Origin: Sphingobium ummariense RL-3
Lineage (GTDB): Bacteria > Pseudomonadota > Alphaproteobacteria > Sphingomonadales > Sphingomonadaceae
DNA length: 64,000 bases
Direction of reading: 5' to 3'
NCBI RefSeq assembly: GCF_000447205.1
Contig: NZ_AUWY01000112.1
Location: 106,716-170,715, forward strand
Part shown: one piece after another, positions 37,646-45,362 of the stretch
Position numbering within the stretch: position 1 is the stretch's first letter
How the letters are laid out: the number at the start of each line of letters is the position of its first letter
Notes under the pieces: model-generated
The model's input: only the letters and a program-made list of their open reading frames with translations
Database searches by the model: none
Told to the model about the DNA's origin: nothing
Translations under genes and position numbers: made by a program

Positions 37646-38620
37646 TTAAGGGAGGAGGAGTGTCGACCCGGTGGTCCGTCGCGCTTCCAGGGCGCGATGG
37701 GCGTCAGCCGCGTCGGCCAAGGCAAAGCGCTGGCCGATCACTGCCTTCACCACGCCGCGCTGCATGCGGTCGAACAGGCGGTCTGCGGTACGGGCCAATT
37801 CCTCCGCCGTGGCGATATAGTCGAACAGGGTGGGGCGGGTGACATAGAGCGAGCCGCCGCGGCTGAGATCCAGCAGGCTGATGGGCGGAACGGCGCCCGA
37901 GGCATTGCCATAGCTCACCATCAGGCCGCGGCGCTTGAGGCTGGCGAGTGACGCGCTCCAGCTGTCCTTGCCCACGCCGTCATAGACGACATCGACACCT
38001 ATGCCCCTGGTGAGGTCACGGACGGCATCCGCAAGCTGCTCCAACGGACCATGCAGGCTGTGTTCGGCGTTCACCATGGCCGCCTTTTCCGCGGAGCCGC
38101 TATGGGCGATCACGATGACGCCCTTGTCGCGCAGCCACGGCACGAGCACCGATCCGACGCCCCCGGCGGCCGCGTGAACGAGCGCGGTCTGGCCCGCTGC
38201 CAGATTGATAGTGTCCTCCGCCAGATAGCAGGCGGTCATCCCCTTCAGCATCATGGCGGCCGCGTCCTGGGTGCTGACGCCATCGGGGATACGGACGAGA
38301 CGGTCGGCGGGGACGACGCGATGGGTGGCATAGGCGCCCAGGCCGCTCGCACAGCCCACCTTGTCGCCGACGTCGAAGCCCGTGACCCCTGGTCCGACAG
38401 CGGCAACCAAGCCGGCACTTTCCGAACCCAAGGTGAGCGGAAGATCGGCTGGGTAAAGGCCGGTGCGATAATAGGTATCGATGAAGTTGAGGCCGACCGC
38501 GTCCTGCTCGACCAGCACCTCGCCTTGCTTGGGCAGGCCAGGATCGAACGCCTCACGCTCGATCACTTCCGGCCCGCCATGGGTGCGCACGACCATGCGC
38601 CAGGGAGCGCCGTCCGCCAT
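37646..38620 (-). CDS. NADPH:quinone oxidoreductase (QOR family, MDR superfamily)
   Basis: 324 residues. GroES-like N-terminal domain with VGLNFIDTYYRTGLYP and LGSESAGLVAAVG, then a Rossmann domain with HAAAGGVGSVLVPWLRD (about 148-164). The zinc ligands of true alcohol dehydrogenases are absent, as in quinone oxidoreductases. It probably reduces quinones or enals with NADPH in the cytosol. The start shares one base with the stop of the dienelactone hydrolase-family gene, so the two are coupled. Confidence 0.9.
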   Translation of the reverse strand: MADGAPWRMVVRTHGGPEVIEREAFDPGLPKQGEVLVEQDAVGLNFIDTYYRTGLYPADLPLTLGSESAGLVAAVGPGVTGFDVGDKVGCASGLGAYATHRVVPADRLVRIPDGVSTQDAAAMMLKGMTACYLAEDTINLAAGQTALVHAAAGGVGSVLVPWLRDKGVIVIAHSGSAEKAAMVNAEHSLHGPLEQLADAVRDLTRGIGVDVVYDGVGKDSWSASLASLKRRGLMVSYGNASGAVPPISLLDLSRGGSLYVTRPTLFDYIATAEELARTADRLFDRMQRGVVKAVIGQRFALADAADAHRALEARRTTGSTLLLP

Positions 38621-39321
38621 CAGTCCAGATGCTCCGCGAAGAACGCCACCGTACGACTATCCGCGAGCTGCGCGCCCGCCGGGTCACGGCGATTGCCCAT
38701 CTCCGTCGCGAAGCCGTGGTCCAGGCCTTCATAATCATGCAGGGTGATATGGCGATTGGGGCCCAGCCCATCATGCATCTTCTGCTGGACCTCCGCCGAC
38801 ACAAAATGATCCGCCCCGGCAATGTGCAGCATCGTCGGCTTCCCGATCGCCTTGCTCTCACCGATCAGGCCATCAATACCGACGCCATAATAGCCGACGA
38901 AGGCGTCCCCATCCGTGCGGCACGCGGCCATGAATGCCAGCCGGCCGCCGAGGCAATAGCCGACAAGCCCCACTTTCGCATCCCCTCCCAGTCGGGCGCG
39001 TGCGGCCTTGATGGTTGCCTCCAGGTCGCGGATCCCGGCATCCTGGTCAAAGCGGGGGAAGAGGCTGAGCCCCTTGCTCATCTCATCGGGCACATCGGGG
39101 TCGAGTTCGATATGCGGCTCAATGCGCCAGAACAGGTCCGGCGCGAGGGCGAGGTAGCCGGCCTCCGCCCAGCTTTCGGTCTTACGACGGATGCCTTCGT
39201 TCACGCCAAAGATTTCCTGGATGATGATGATCGCGGCCTTGGCCTGCCCTGCGGGCTCGGCGACATAAGCGTCGAACCGGGCGTCACCTTCCAATGTGGC
39301 GATCGGGGAGAACTCGGCCAT
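38620..39321 (-). CDS. Dienelactone hydrolase family protein
   Basis: 233 residues from the ATG at 39321, which has AAGGA five bases upstream; ATG 39327 has no room for a ribosome site. Alpha/beta hydrolase of the DLH type: IIIIQEIFGVNEGIRR (about 33-48), nucleophile Cys in LVGYCLGGRL, then Asp (HIAGADHFV) and His (GLDHGFAT). DLH opens the lactone ring in chlorocatechol degradation, but many relatives have other substrates. Coupled to the quinone oxidoreductase gene. Confidence 0.87.
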   Translation of the reverse strand: MAEFSPIATLEGDARFDAYVAEPAGQAKAAIIIIQEIFGVNEGIRRKTESWAEAGYLALAPDLFWRIEPHIELDPDVPDEMSKGLSLFPRFDQDAGIRDLEATIKAARARLGGDAKVGLVGYCLGGRLAFMAACRTDGDAFVGYYGVGIDGLIGESKAIGKPTMLHIAGADHFVSAEVQQKMHDGLGPNRHITLHDYEGLDHGFATEMGNRRDPAGAQLADSRTVAFFAEHLD

Positions 39322-39479
39322 GATCATCCTTTCCGTTCGAGAAATCCGTGCTTTCAGCCGCATATTGACGCGGGCGTCGCTGGACGCAACCGCCAGACGT
39401 ACCAAAAAATTTGCGTTGCGCAGGAAAGTTGCGGCATGAGGGTGCACCGTCCCGGGTGGCGGCGAATGGAGGGCGTGAG

Positions 39480-39734
39480 ATGAAGGTGAGTGTGGATGTC
39501 GATTGCACGCCGGCCGAAGCCCGTGCCTTTCTGGGCCTGCCCGATGTCACGCCGATCCATGACAAATATATCCAGAGCGTGTTGAGCAGCTTCGATGGCG
39601 TCGCGAGCGCCGAGCAGATGGAGACGCTGTTCAAGAGCTTCTCCCCCCTGGGCGATGCGGGAATGCGGCTATTCAAGCAGATGATGGACATCGGCCTGTC
39701 CGGCGTGCCCGGCGGCAGCGGAGAAAAGAAATAG
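39480..39734 (+). CDS. DUF6489 family protein
   Basis: 84 residues from the ATG at 39480. MKVSVDVDCTPAEARAFLGLPD followed by PIHDKYIQSVL matches a small conserved alphaproteobacterial family that I recall as DUF6489. No membrane segment; the C-terminus (GVPGGSGEKK) is flexible. Function unknown. It ends 4 bp before the mnmE start, so the two are probably cotranscribed. Confidence 0.75.
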   Translation: MKVSVDVDCTPAEARAFLGLPDVTPIHDKYIQSVLSSFDGVASAEQMETLFKSFSPLGDAGMRLFKQMMDIGLSGVPGGSGEKK

Positions 39735-39738
39735 CCGC

Positions 39739-41022
39739 GTGGCCGACACGATCTTTGCCCTGTCGAGTGGCGCACCACCGGCGGGAATCGGGGTTATCCG
39801 GATCAGCGGTGGGGATGCGGCCACCGCGTTGAGCGCGCTGGCGGGCCGGCTGCCAGAACCACGCCGGGCGAGCCTGGCGCTTTTATCCGATCCGTCTGAC
39901 GGCGCACCGTTGGATCGGGCCCTGCTGCTGTGGCTGCCCGGCCCCGGGACGGCCACCGGCGAGGACATGGGGGAGTTGCACTGCCATGGCGGGCGCGCGG
40001 TGGTGGCGGCGGTGGAGCGGGCGCTCGGACGAATGGCGGGATTGCGGCGCGCCGAGCCGGGTGAGTTCACGCGCCGCGCCCTGGCCAACGGCCGGATGGA
40101 CTTGAACGCCGTCGAGGGACTGGCAGACCTGCTGGCGGCCGAGACGGAGCAACAGCGGCGCGCGGCGCTGTTGATGACGGAAGGCCATTTTTCCCGACGG
40201 ATCGAGGGATGGCGGCTGCGATTGCTGGATCTGTCGGCCATGGCGGAGGCGGCGCTGGATTTCTCTGACGAGGACGATGTGCCCGACGCGGCGATCGAGG
40301 CACGGATCGGAGAGGGGATCGCGGCGCTGGCCCAAGATGTGGCGCAGGTGCTCGCCGCCCCTTCGGCAGAGCGCTTGCGGGATGGTGTCCGGGTGGTGCT
40401 CGCGGGACCGCCCAATGCTGGAAAGTCCACCCTGTTGAATGCGCTGGTCGGTCGGGACGCGGCAATCGTGTCTGATGTGGCCGGGACTACGCGCGATAGG
40501 ATCGAGGTGCCTGCGGCACTGGGCGGCGTCGCTTTCCTGTTCACGGATACTGCCGGCCTCCGTGCGGAAGCAGGCGATGCGGTGGAAGCGATCGGAATGG
40601 ACCGCGCGCGCGCGGCGATGGATGCTGCCGATATTCTCCTCTGGCTCGGCGACCCGGACGCGTTGCCGCGCGAAGACGCCGTGCCGATTGCGGCGCAAAG
40701 CGACCGGATGGATCATCGGGGCCATCCGGGGCTGAAGTTGTCGGCGCTGAGTGGAGAAGGAATGGACGCGCTGGCTCGTCTGTTGCTGGAGAAGGCCGCC
40801 GCGCTTCTGCCGCGAGAGGGGGATTATGCCCTGCACGCCCGTCAGAGGCAGGGAGTGACCGCGCTCCTCCGGTATCTCGGGCAGGCCGGCAGGCAGGCCG
40901 ATTTGTTGATGCTGGCAGAGGATCTGCGACAGGCGCGCCGCGCCATCGACACACTGACCGGGCAGGCAGGGACGGAGGATATGCTCGACCGCCTTTTCGC
41001 CGGATTCTGCATCGGCAAATAG
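39739..41022 (+). CDS. mnmE: MnmE, tRNA modification GTPase
   Basis: 427 residues from a GTG start, slightly shorter than E. coli MnmE. With MnmG it makes the cmnm5 group on U34 of tRNAs. N-terminal tetrahydrofolate-binding domain (DTIFALSSGAPPAGIGVIRISG), helical domain, inserted G domain with AGPPNAGKSTLLNALVG and DTAGLR, and C-terminal FCIGK with the catalytic-region Cys. The downstream mnmG start is 61 bp away and the gap holds a parS-like site. Confidence 0.96.
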   Translation: MADTIFALSSGAPPAGIGVIRISGGDAATALSALAGRLPEPRRASLALLSDPSDGAPLDRALLLWLPGPGTATGEDMGELHCHGGRAVVAAVERALGRMAGLRRAEPGEFTRRALANGRMDLNAVEGLADLLAAETEQQRRAALLMTEGHFSRRIEGWRLRLLDLSAMAEAALDFSDEDDVPDAAIEARIGEGIAALAQDVAQVLAAPSAERLRDGVRVVLAGPPNAGKSTLLNALVGRDAAIVSDVAGTTRDRIEVPAALGGVAFLFTDTAGLRAEAGDAVEAIGMDRARAAMDAADILLWLGDPDALPREDAVPIAAQSDRMDHRGHPGLKLSALSGEGMDALARLLLEKAAALLPREGDYALHARQRQGVTALLRYLGQAGRQADLLMLAEDLRQARRAIDTLTGQAGTEDMLDRLFAGFCIGK

Positions 41023-41027
41023 GCGGC

Positions 41028-41043
41028 TGTTCCACGTGGAACG
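41028..41043. other. parS: parS-like site 1
   Basis: TGTTCCACGTGGAACG matches the ParB-binding consensus TGTTNCACGTGNAACA at every fixed position except the last base. It sits in the mnmE-mnmG gap, 2.5 kb upstream of parA. Confidence 0.85.
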
Positions 41044-41083
41044 CTTTTGACCTTCTCCGGGGGAATCTGGTAAAGGCGCTGCC

Positions 41084-42934
41084 ATGCACACAAGCTATGA
41101 TGTGATTGTGGTCGGTGGCGGCCATGCCGGTTGCGAAGCGGCTGCCGCCGCGGCGCGCAAGGGGGCCGCCGTCGCGCTCCTTACGTTCGACAGAAACACC
41201 GTCGGCGCCATGTCCTGCAATCCGGCGATCGGCGGCCTGGGCAAGGGGCATCTGGTGCGCGAGGTGGACGCGCTGGACGGGTTGATCGCCCGCGCGGCCG
41301 ATGCTGCGGCCATCCACTACCGGATGCTCAACAGCAGCAAGGGGAGCGCAGTGCAGGGACCGCGCGTTCAGGCCGATCGCAAGCGGTACAAGGGGGCGAT
41401 CCAGGCAATGCTGGCGCAGCAGTCGGGATTGACGCTGTTGGAAGGCGAGGCCGTAGCGCTGGCGACGGAGCACGGCCGCGTCACCGGACTGATTCTCGCT
41501 GATGGCACGGCGCTGACGGGACGCGCCGTGGTGCTGGCGACCGGCACCTTTCTGGGCGGCCGCCTGTTCCGCGGGGAGGAGCGGAATGAAGGCGGACGCA
41601 CCGGCGAACGGGCTGCCACGGCATTGGGGCATCAGCTACGCGATCTGGGCCTGCCGATCGCTCGACTGAAGACCGGCACCCCGCCGCGCCTTGATGGACG
41701 AACCATCGATTGGGGTGCGCTGGAAGAGCAGCCGTCCGATTCACGCAATTGGACGATGTCGCCCCTGTCATCAACGCGCGTGTTACCACAGCTTGCTTGC
41801 GCCATTACCCGGACGAACGAGGCGACGCACCAGATCATCCGCGAGGGGTTGGGCCGGTCGCCGCTGTTCAGCGGCGCCATCGAGGGGCGGGGCCCCCGCT
41901 ATTGTCCGTCCATCGAGGACAAGATCCTCCGCTTCGGCGACCGCGACGGGCACCAGATTTTCCTGGAGCCGGAAGGCCTCGACGATCGGCTGGTCTATCC
42001 CAACGGGATCAGCACATCCTTGCCCACCGATGTGCAGCAGGCCATGGTCCGGTCGATGCACGGGTTGGACAAGGCGGAGATCGTCGTTCCCGGCTATGCG
42101 GTGGAGTATGACCATATCGATCCGCGCGCTCTCGACTCGTCCCTGGCGGTGAGGGCCATGCCGGGCCTCTTCTGTGCCGGGCAGATCAACGGTACCACTG
42201 GCTATGAGGAAGCCGCTGCCCAGGGGCTGGTGGCGGGGGTGAACGCAGCCGCCCATGCGCGCGACGAGATGCCGATGATCCTGGACCGGGCGAGCAGCTA
42301 CATCGGCGTGATGATCGATGATCTTGTGCTCCAGGGCGTGACCGAGCCCTATCGCATGCTCACGGCACGGGCGGAGTATCGGCTGCGCCTGCGGGCGGAC
42401 AATGCGGAGACGCGTCTGGTGCCAATCGGGTTGGAACATGGGTTCGTCGGAGAGGAGCGGCGAAGGCGATACGCGGCGCGGCAGGACCGGCGCGGGCTGA
42501 TCGATGCGGAGCTGCGTCGCTGCATGACAGCGAGCGAGATGGCGCGGGTCGGCGCGGCCGTGCGGCAGGACGGAGCACGGCGCAGTCTGTTCGACTGGGC
42601 GCGTTTTCCCGAAGTGGGGCGGGCCCTGCTGTTCGACCTAGCGCCCTCTCTGCGGGACGCACCCGAGGATCTGCGGGACGAGATCTGGGAAGATGCGCAT
42701 TACGCGCCCTATCTCGAGAGGCAGGATGCCGAAATTGCCGATCTGCGGCGGAACGAACGCGTAACTATTCCCGCCGCTTTTGATTATCGGTGCATTGGCG
42801 GCCTCTCGGCCGAGATGATTGAGCGCTTGGAGGGAGCGCGCCCCGACAGTCTCGCGGCCGCGGGGCGGGTGCGCGGCATCACGCCGGCAGCCTTGGCGGC
42901 GATCCTGGTCCATCTCCGGCGCGAGGCGGCATGA
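41084..42934 (+). CDS. mnmG: MnmG (GidA), tRNA uridine-34 modification flavoprotein
   Basis: 616 residues, normal length. FAD-binding [20 protein letters not shown] at the start, [25 protein letters not shown], and the conserved [16 protein letters not shown] block. C-terminal helical domain contacts MnmE and tRNA. The stop overlaps rsmG by 4 bp. The order mnmE-mnmG-rsmG-parA-parB is conserved near origins of many bacteria. Confidence 0.97.
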   Translation: MHTSYDVIVVGGGHAGCEAAAAAARKGAAVALLTFDRNTVGAMSCNPAIGGLGKGHLVREVDALDGLIARAADAAAIHYRMLNSSKGSAVQGPRVQADRKRYKGAIQAMLAQQSGLTLLEGEAVALATEHGRVTGLILADGTALTGRAVVLATGTFLGGRLFRGEERNEGGRTGERAATALGHQLRDLGLPIARLKTGTPPRLDGRTIDWGALEEQPSDSRNWTMSPLSSTRVLPQLACAITRTNEATHQIIREGLGRSPLFSGAIEGRGPRYCPSIEDKILRFGDRDGHQIFLEPEGLDDRLVYPNGISTSLPTDVQQAMVRSMHGLDKAEIVVPGYAVEYDHIDPRALDSSLAVRAMPGLFCAGQINGTTGYEEAAAQGLVAGVNAAAHARDEMPMILDRASSYIGVMIDDLVLQGVTEPYRMLTARAEYRLRLRADNAETRLVPIGLEHGFVGEERRRRYAARQDRRGLIDAELRRCMTASEMARVGAAVRQDGARRSLFDWARFPEVGRALLFDLAPSLRDAPEDLRDEIWEDAHYAPYLERQDAEIADLRRNERVTIPAAFDYRCIGGLSAEMIERLEGARPDSLAAAGRVRGITPAALAAILVHLRREAA

Positions 42935-43572
42935 CCGAGGATGAGGCGCGGGCCTGGCTCCGGGCGCAATTTTCTGTTCCACGTGAAACATGGGACCGGC
43001 TGGAGCGCTATGTCGCCTTGCTGTTGCACGCGGCCGAAGAGCAGAATCTGATCGCCGAATCCACCAAGGCGCATATATGGGCCCGGCACATTGTCGATTC
43101 CGCGCAGCTCCTCCTGTTGGCAGAGGAAGCCGGGGAGGGCGGCTGGGTGGACCTGGGATCAGGCGCCGGGTTGCCGGGTATGGTGATTGCCTGCCTTGGC
43201 GAACGTTCTGTCCTGATGGTCGAGTCGCGGCGAAAGCGGATCGGCTTTCTGGAGGAGGTGATCGGGGAGCTGGACCTTCGCAATGCGTCTGTATTTGGCG
43301 GGCGGGTCGAGGTGGTGCCGCCTCAGGCTGCCGCTGTTATCAGCGCGCGTGCCTATGCCCCTTTGCCTCGGCTGCTTGAGTCCGCTGTCCATATTGGGGA
43401 CAAAAACACTCTGTGGGTGCTTCCAAAGGGACGAAATGCGGAAATTGAGCTGGAGACCGCGCGTCCGGCATGGCAAGGTGCGTTTCACGTGGAACGCAGC
43501 GTGACCGATGTCGAAAGCGCCATCATCGTGGCGCGCGGGGTTGAACCGGTCACCAGGAGGGCAAGGGCATGA
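42931..43572 (+). CDS. rsmG: RsmG (GidB), 16S rRNA m7G527 methyltransferase
   Basis: 213 residues. SAM-binding [19 protein letters not shown] (about 70-88) and the preceding [19 protein letters not shown] block identify RsmG, which methylates G527 of 16S rRNA. Two parS-like sites lie inside this coding sequence (42975-42990 and 43481-43496), so its codons there are constrained by ParB binding as well. Overlaps parA by 4 bp. Confidence 0.96.
   Translation: MTEDEARAWLRAQFSVPRETWDRLERYVALLLHAAEEQNLIAESTKAHIWARHIVDSAQLLLLAEEAGEGGWVDLGSGAGLPGMVIACLGERSVLMVESRRKRIGFLEEVIGELDLRNASVFGGRVEVVPPQAAAVISARAYAPLPRLLESAVHIGDKNTLWVLPKGRNAEIELETARPAWQGAFHVERSVTDVESAIIVARGVEPVTRRARA
42975..42990. other. parS: parS-like site 2
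   Basis: TGTTCCACGTGAAACA matches the consensus TGTTNCACGTGNAACA at all fixed positions. Located 44 bp into rsmG. Confidence 0.9.
43481..43496. other. parS: parS-like site 3
   Basis: CGTTTCACGTGGAACG keeps the palindromic core GTTNCACGTGNAAC and differs from consensus only at the two outermost bases. Located near the 3' end of rsmG, 73 bp before parA. Confidence 0.75.
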
Positions 43573-44351
43573 TCACCATCGCTATCGCCAACCAGAAGGG
43601 AGGCGTCGGCAAGACCACAACCGCGATCAACCTCGCCACCGGTCTGGCGGCCACGGGGCTTCGCGTTCTGCTGGTGGATCTCGACCCGCAGGGTAACGCT
43701 TCGACCGGGCTGGGCATCGGCCAGTCCGACCGTGTGCATTCCAGCTATGATCTGCTGGTCGGCAATTGCGCACTGGAGGATGCGGTCATCCCCACGCGCG
43801 TGCCCAAGTTGGACATCGTACCGGCAACGCAGGATCTGTCGGGCGCCGAGATCGAGTTGATCGACTATGAGCAACGGACCCATCGGCTTAACCGCGTATT
43901 GGATGAGGCGCCCCCAGCACGATGGGACGTCTGCCTGATCGACTGCCCGCCGTCGCTGGGTCTGCTGACGATCAATGCGATGGTCGCGGCGCAGTCGCTG
44001 CTGGTGCCATTGCAGTGCGAATTCTTTGCGCTCGAGGGTCTGTCGCAATTGCTCCAGACGGTCGAGCGGATTCGCAGCCGGTTCAATACGGGCCTGTCAA
44101 TCCTGGGGGTGGCGCTGACCATGTACGACAAGCGGAACCGGCTGACGGACCAAGTGGCGGACGATGTTCGCGCCGTGCTGGGCGACCTCGTCTTCACCAC
44201 TGTCATTCCACGCAATGTCCGCCTGTCCGAAGCGCCCAGCCACGGCGTTCCGGCGCTGATCTATGATTTTCGCTGTTCGGGGTCCGAAGCCTATATGAGC
44301 CTTTCACGTGAATTGATTGCACGCCTGCCTCGCCAGGAGGCGGCGGCTTGA
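43569..44351 (+). CDS. parA: ParA, chromosome partition ATPase
   Basis: 260 residues, chromosomal (Soj-type) ParA without an N-terminal DNA-binding extension. Deviant Walker A QKGGVGKTTT at about 9-18, LLVDLDPQGNASTGLG, and CLIDCPPSLGLLT. It moves ParB-parS complexes along the nucleoid. ParA and ParB frames overlap by 4 bp. A degenerate CACGTG site is at 44300-44315. Confidence 0.96.
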   Translation: MITIAIANQKGGVGKTTTAINLATGLAATGLRVLLVDLDPQGNASTGLGIGQSDRVHSSYDLLVGNCALEDAVIPTRVPKLDIVPATQDLSGAEIELIDYEQRTHRLNRVLDEAPPARWDVCLIDCPPSLGLLTINAMVAAQSLLVPLQCEFFALEGLSQLLQTVERIRSRFNTGLSILGVALTMYDKRNRLTDQVADDVRAVLGDLVFTTVIPRNVRLSEAPSHGVPALIYDFRCSGSEAYMSLSRELIARLPRQEAAA

Positions 44352-45286
44352 GCACCGAGGCGGGAGAAAAGGCGAAGGTCACCAAGCGGCCGCACGGGCT
44401 GGGCCGGGGATTGTCGGCGCTGCTGGGGGATGTCCAGCGCGAGGAACCCGTCGCGGAGGCGGGGACGCCCGCTGCCCCCAACGGCAAGGCGGTGCAGAAC
44501 ATCGAAGTGGCGCTGATCCACCCTCATCCCGAGCAGCCGCGCCGCCATTTCGATGAAGGCGCCTTGCAGGAGCTGGCGGAAAGCATCGCCAAGCGGGGCG
44601 TGATCCAGCCGATCATCGTGCGGCCGGACGGCGCCGGCTTCCAGATCGTCGCGGGCGAGCGGCGCTGGCGTGCGGCGCAGCGGGCGCAACTGCATCGTAT
44701 TCCAGCGCTGGTTCGCGACTTCGACGAGCAGGAGACGCTCGAGATCGCGCTGGTCGAGAATATCCAGCGCGAGGACCTCAATCCCATCGAGGAGGCGGAG
44801 GCCTATCGCAAGCTGATCGCCGAATTCCACCACAGCCAGGAAGCGCTGGGCCGGATCGTCGGCAAGTCGCGCAGCCATATCGCCAATCTGATGCGGCTGC
44901 TGGAACTACCGAAATCGGTGCAGCAGGCAGTGATGACGAAGGGCATTTCCATGGGCCATGCCCGCGCCCTGATCGGCGTGCCCGACTGCGAGCAGCTGGC
45001 ACAGCAAGTGCAGCATAAGGGTCTCTCGGTCCGCGAGACCGAGGCGCTGGTGCGACGTGCCCGCAAAGGTGAAGATGCGGCACCCGCCAGTCGGCAATCG
45101 GCAGCAGGGGCGGGCGAAAAGGACCCGGACATCGCTGCCCTGGAGCAGCATCTGGCGGACATATTGGGGCTGAAGGTCGAGATCGCCCATGAAGGCAGCG
45201 CGACCGGCGGCGCGCTGTCGCTGCGCTACGCCAATCTGGACCAGCTCGACATGCTGTGCCAGCGCCTGTCCGGGGAACGGATTTAG
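44348..45286 (+). CDS. parB: ParB, parS-binding CTPase
   Basis: 312 residues from a TTG start that overlaps the parA stop. N-terminal RPHGLGRGLSALLGD (the ParA-contact region), CTP-binding ParB/Srx domain with HPHPEQPRRHFDEGALQELAESI (split across about 58-80) and GERRWRAA, central HTH domain with KSRSHIANLMRLL, and a C-terminal dimerisation domain (about 262-312). Partner sites are the three parS-like palindromes just upstream. The MipZ gene is also in this window. Confidence 0.96.
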   Translation: MSTEAGEKAKVTKRPHGLGRGLSALLGDVQREEPVAEAGTPAAPNGKAVQNIEVALIHPHPEQPRRHFDEGALQELAESIAKRGVIQPIIVRPDGAGFQIVAGERRWRAAQRAQLHRIPALVRDFDEQETLEIALVENIQREDLNPIEEAEAYRKLIAEFHHSQEALGRIVGKSRSHIANLMRLLELPKSVQQAVMTKGISMGHARALIGVPDCEQLAQQVQHKGLSVRETEALVRRARKGEDAAPASRQSAAGAGEKDPDIAALEQHLADILGLKVEIAHEGSATGGALSLRYANLDQLDMLCQRLSGERI

Positions 45287-45297
45287 ATCAGGGCTCC

Positions 45298-45337
45298 GGC
45301 CAAGGCGCGCAAATGCGTGCGCGGCACTGGCCTTTTT
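45298..45337 (+). terminator. Intrinsic terminator after parB
   Basis: GGCCA (45298-45302) and TGGCC (45328-45332) enclose an inner GCGCGC/GTGCGC stem, followed by TTTTT. It ends the mnmG-rsmG-parAB unit before pepN. Confidence 0.85.
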
Positions 45338-45362
45338 CCTCCTGAATGCCTAGCTTGGCCGC

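Noticed and set aside
44300..44315. CACGTG sequence near the parA 3' end as a fourth parS
   Set aside because: Core present, but the flanks (CCTTTCACGTGAATTG) break the palindrome at several fixed positions.
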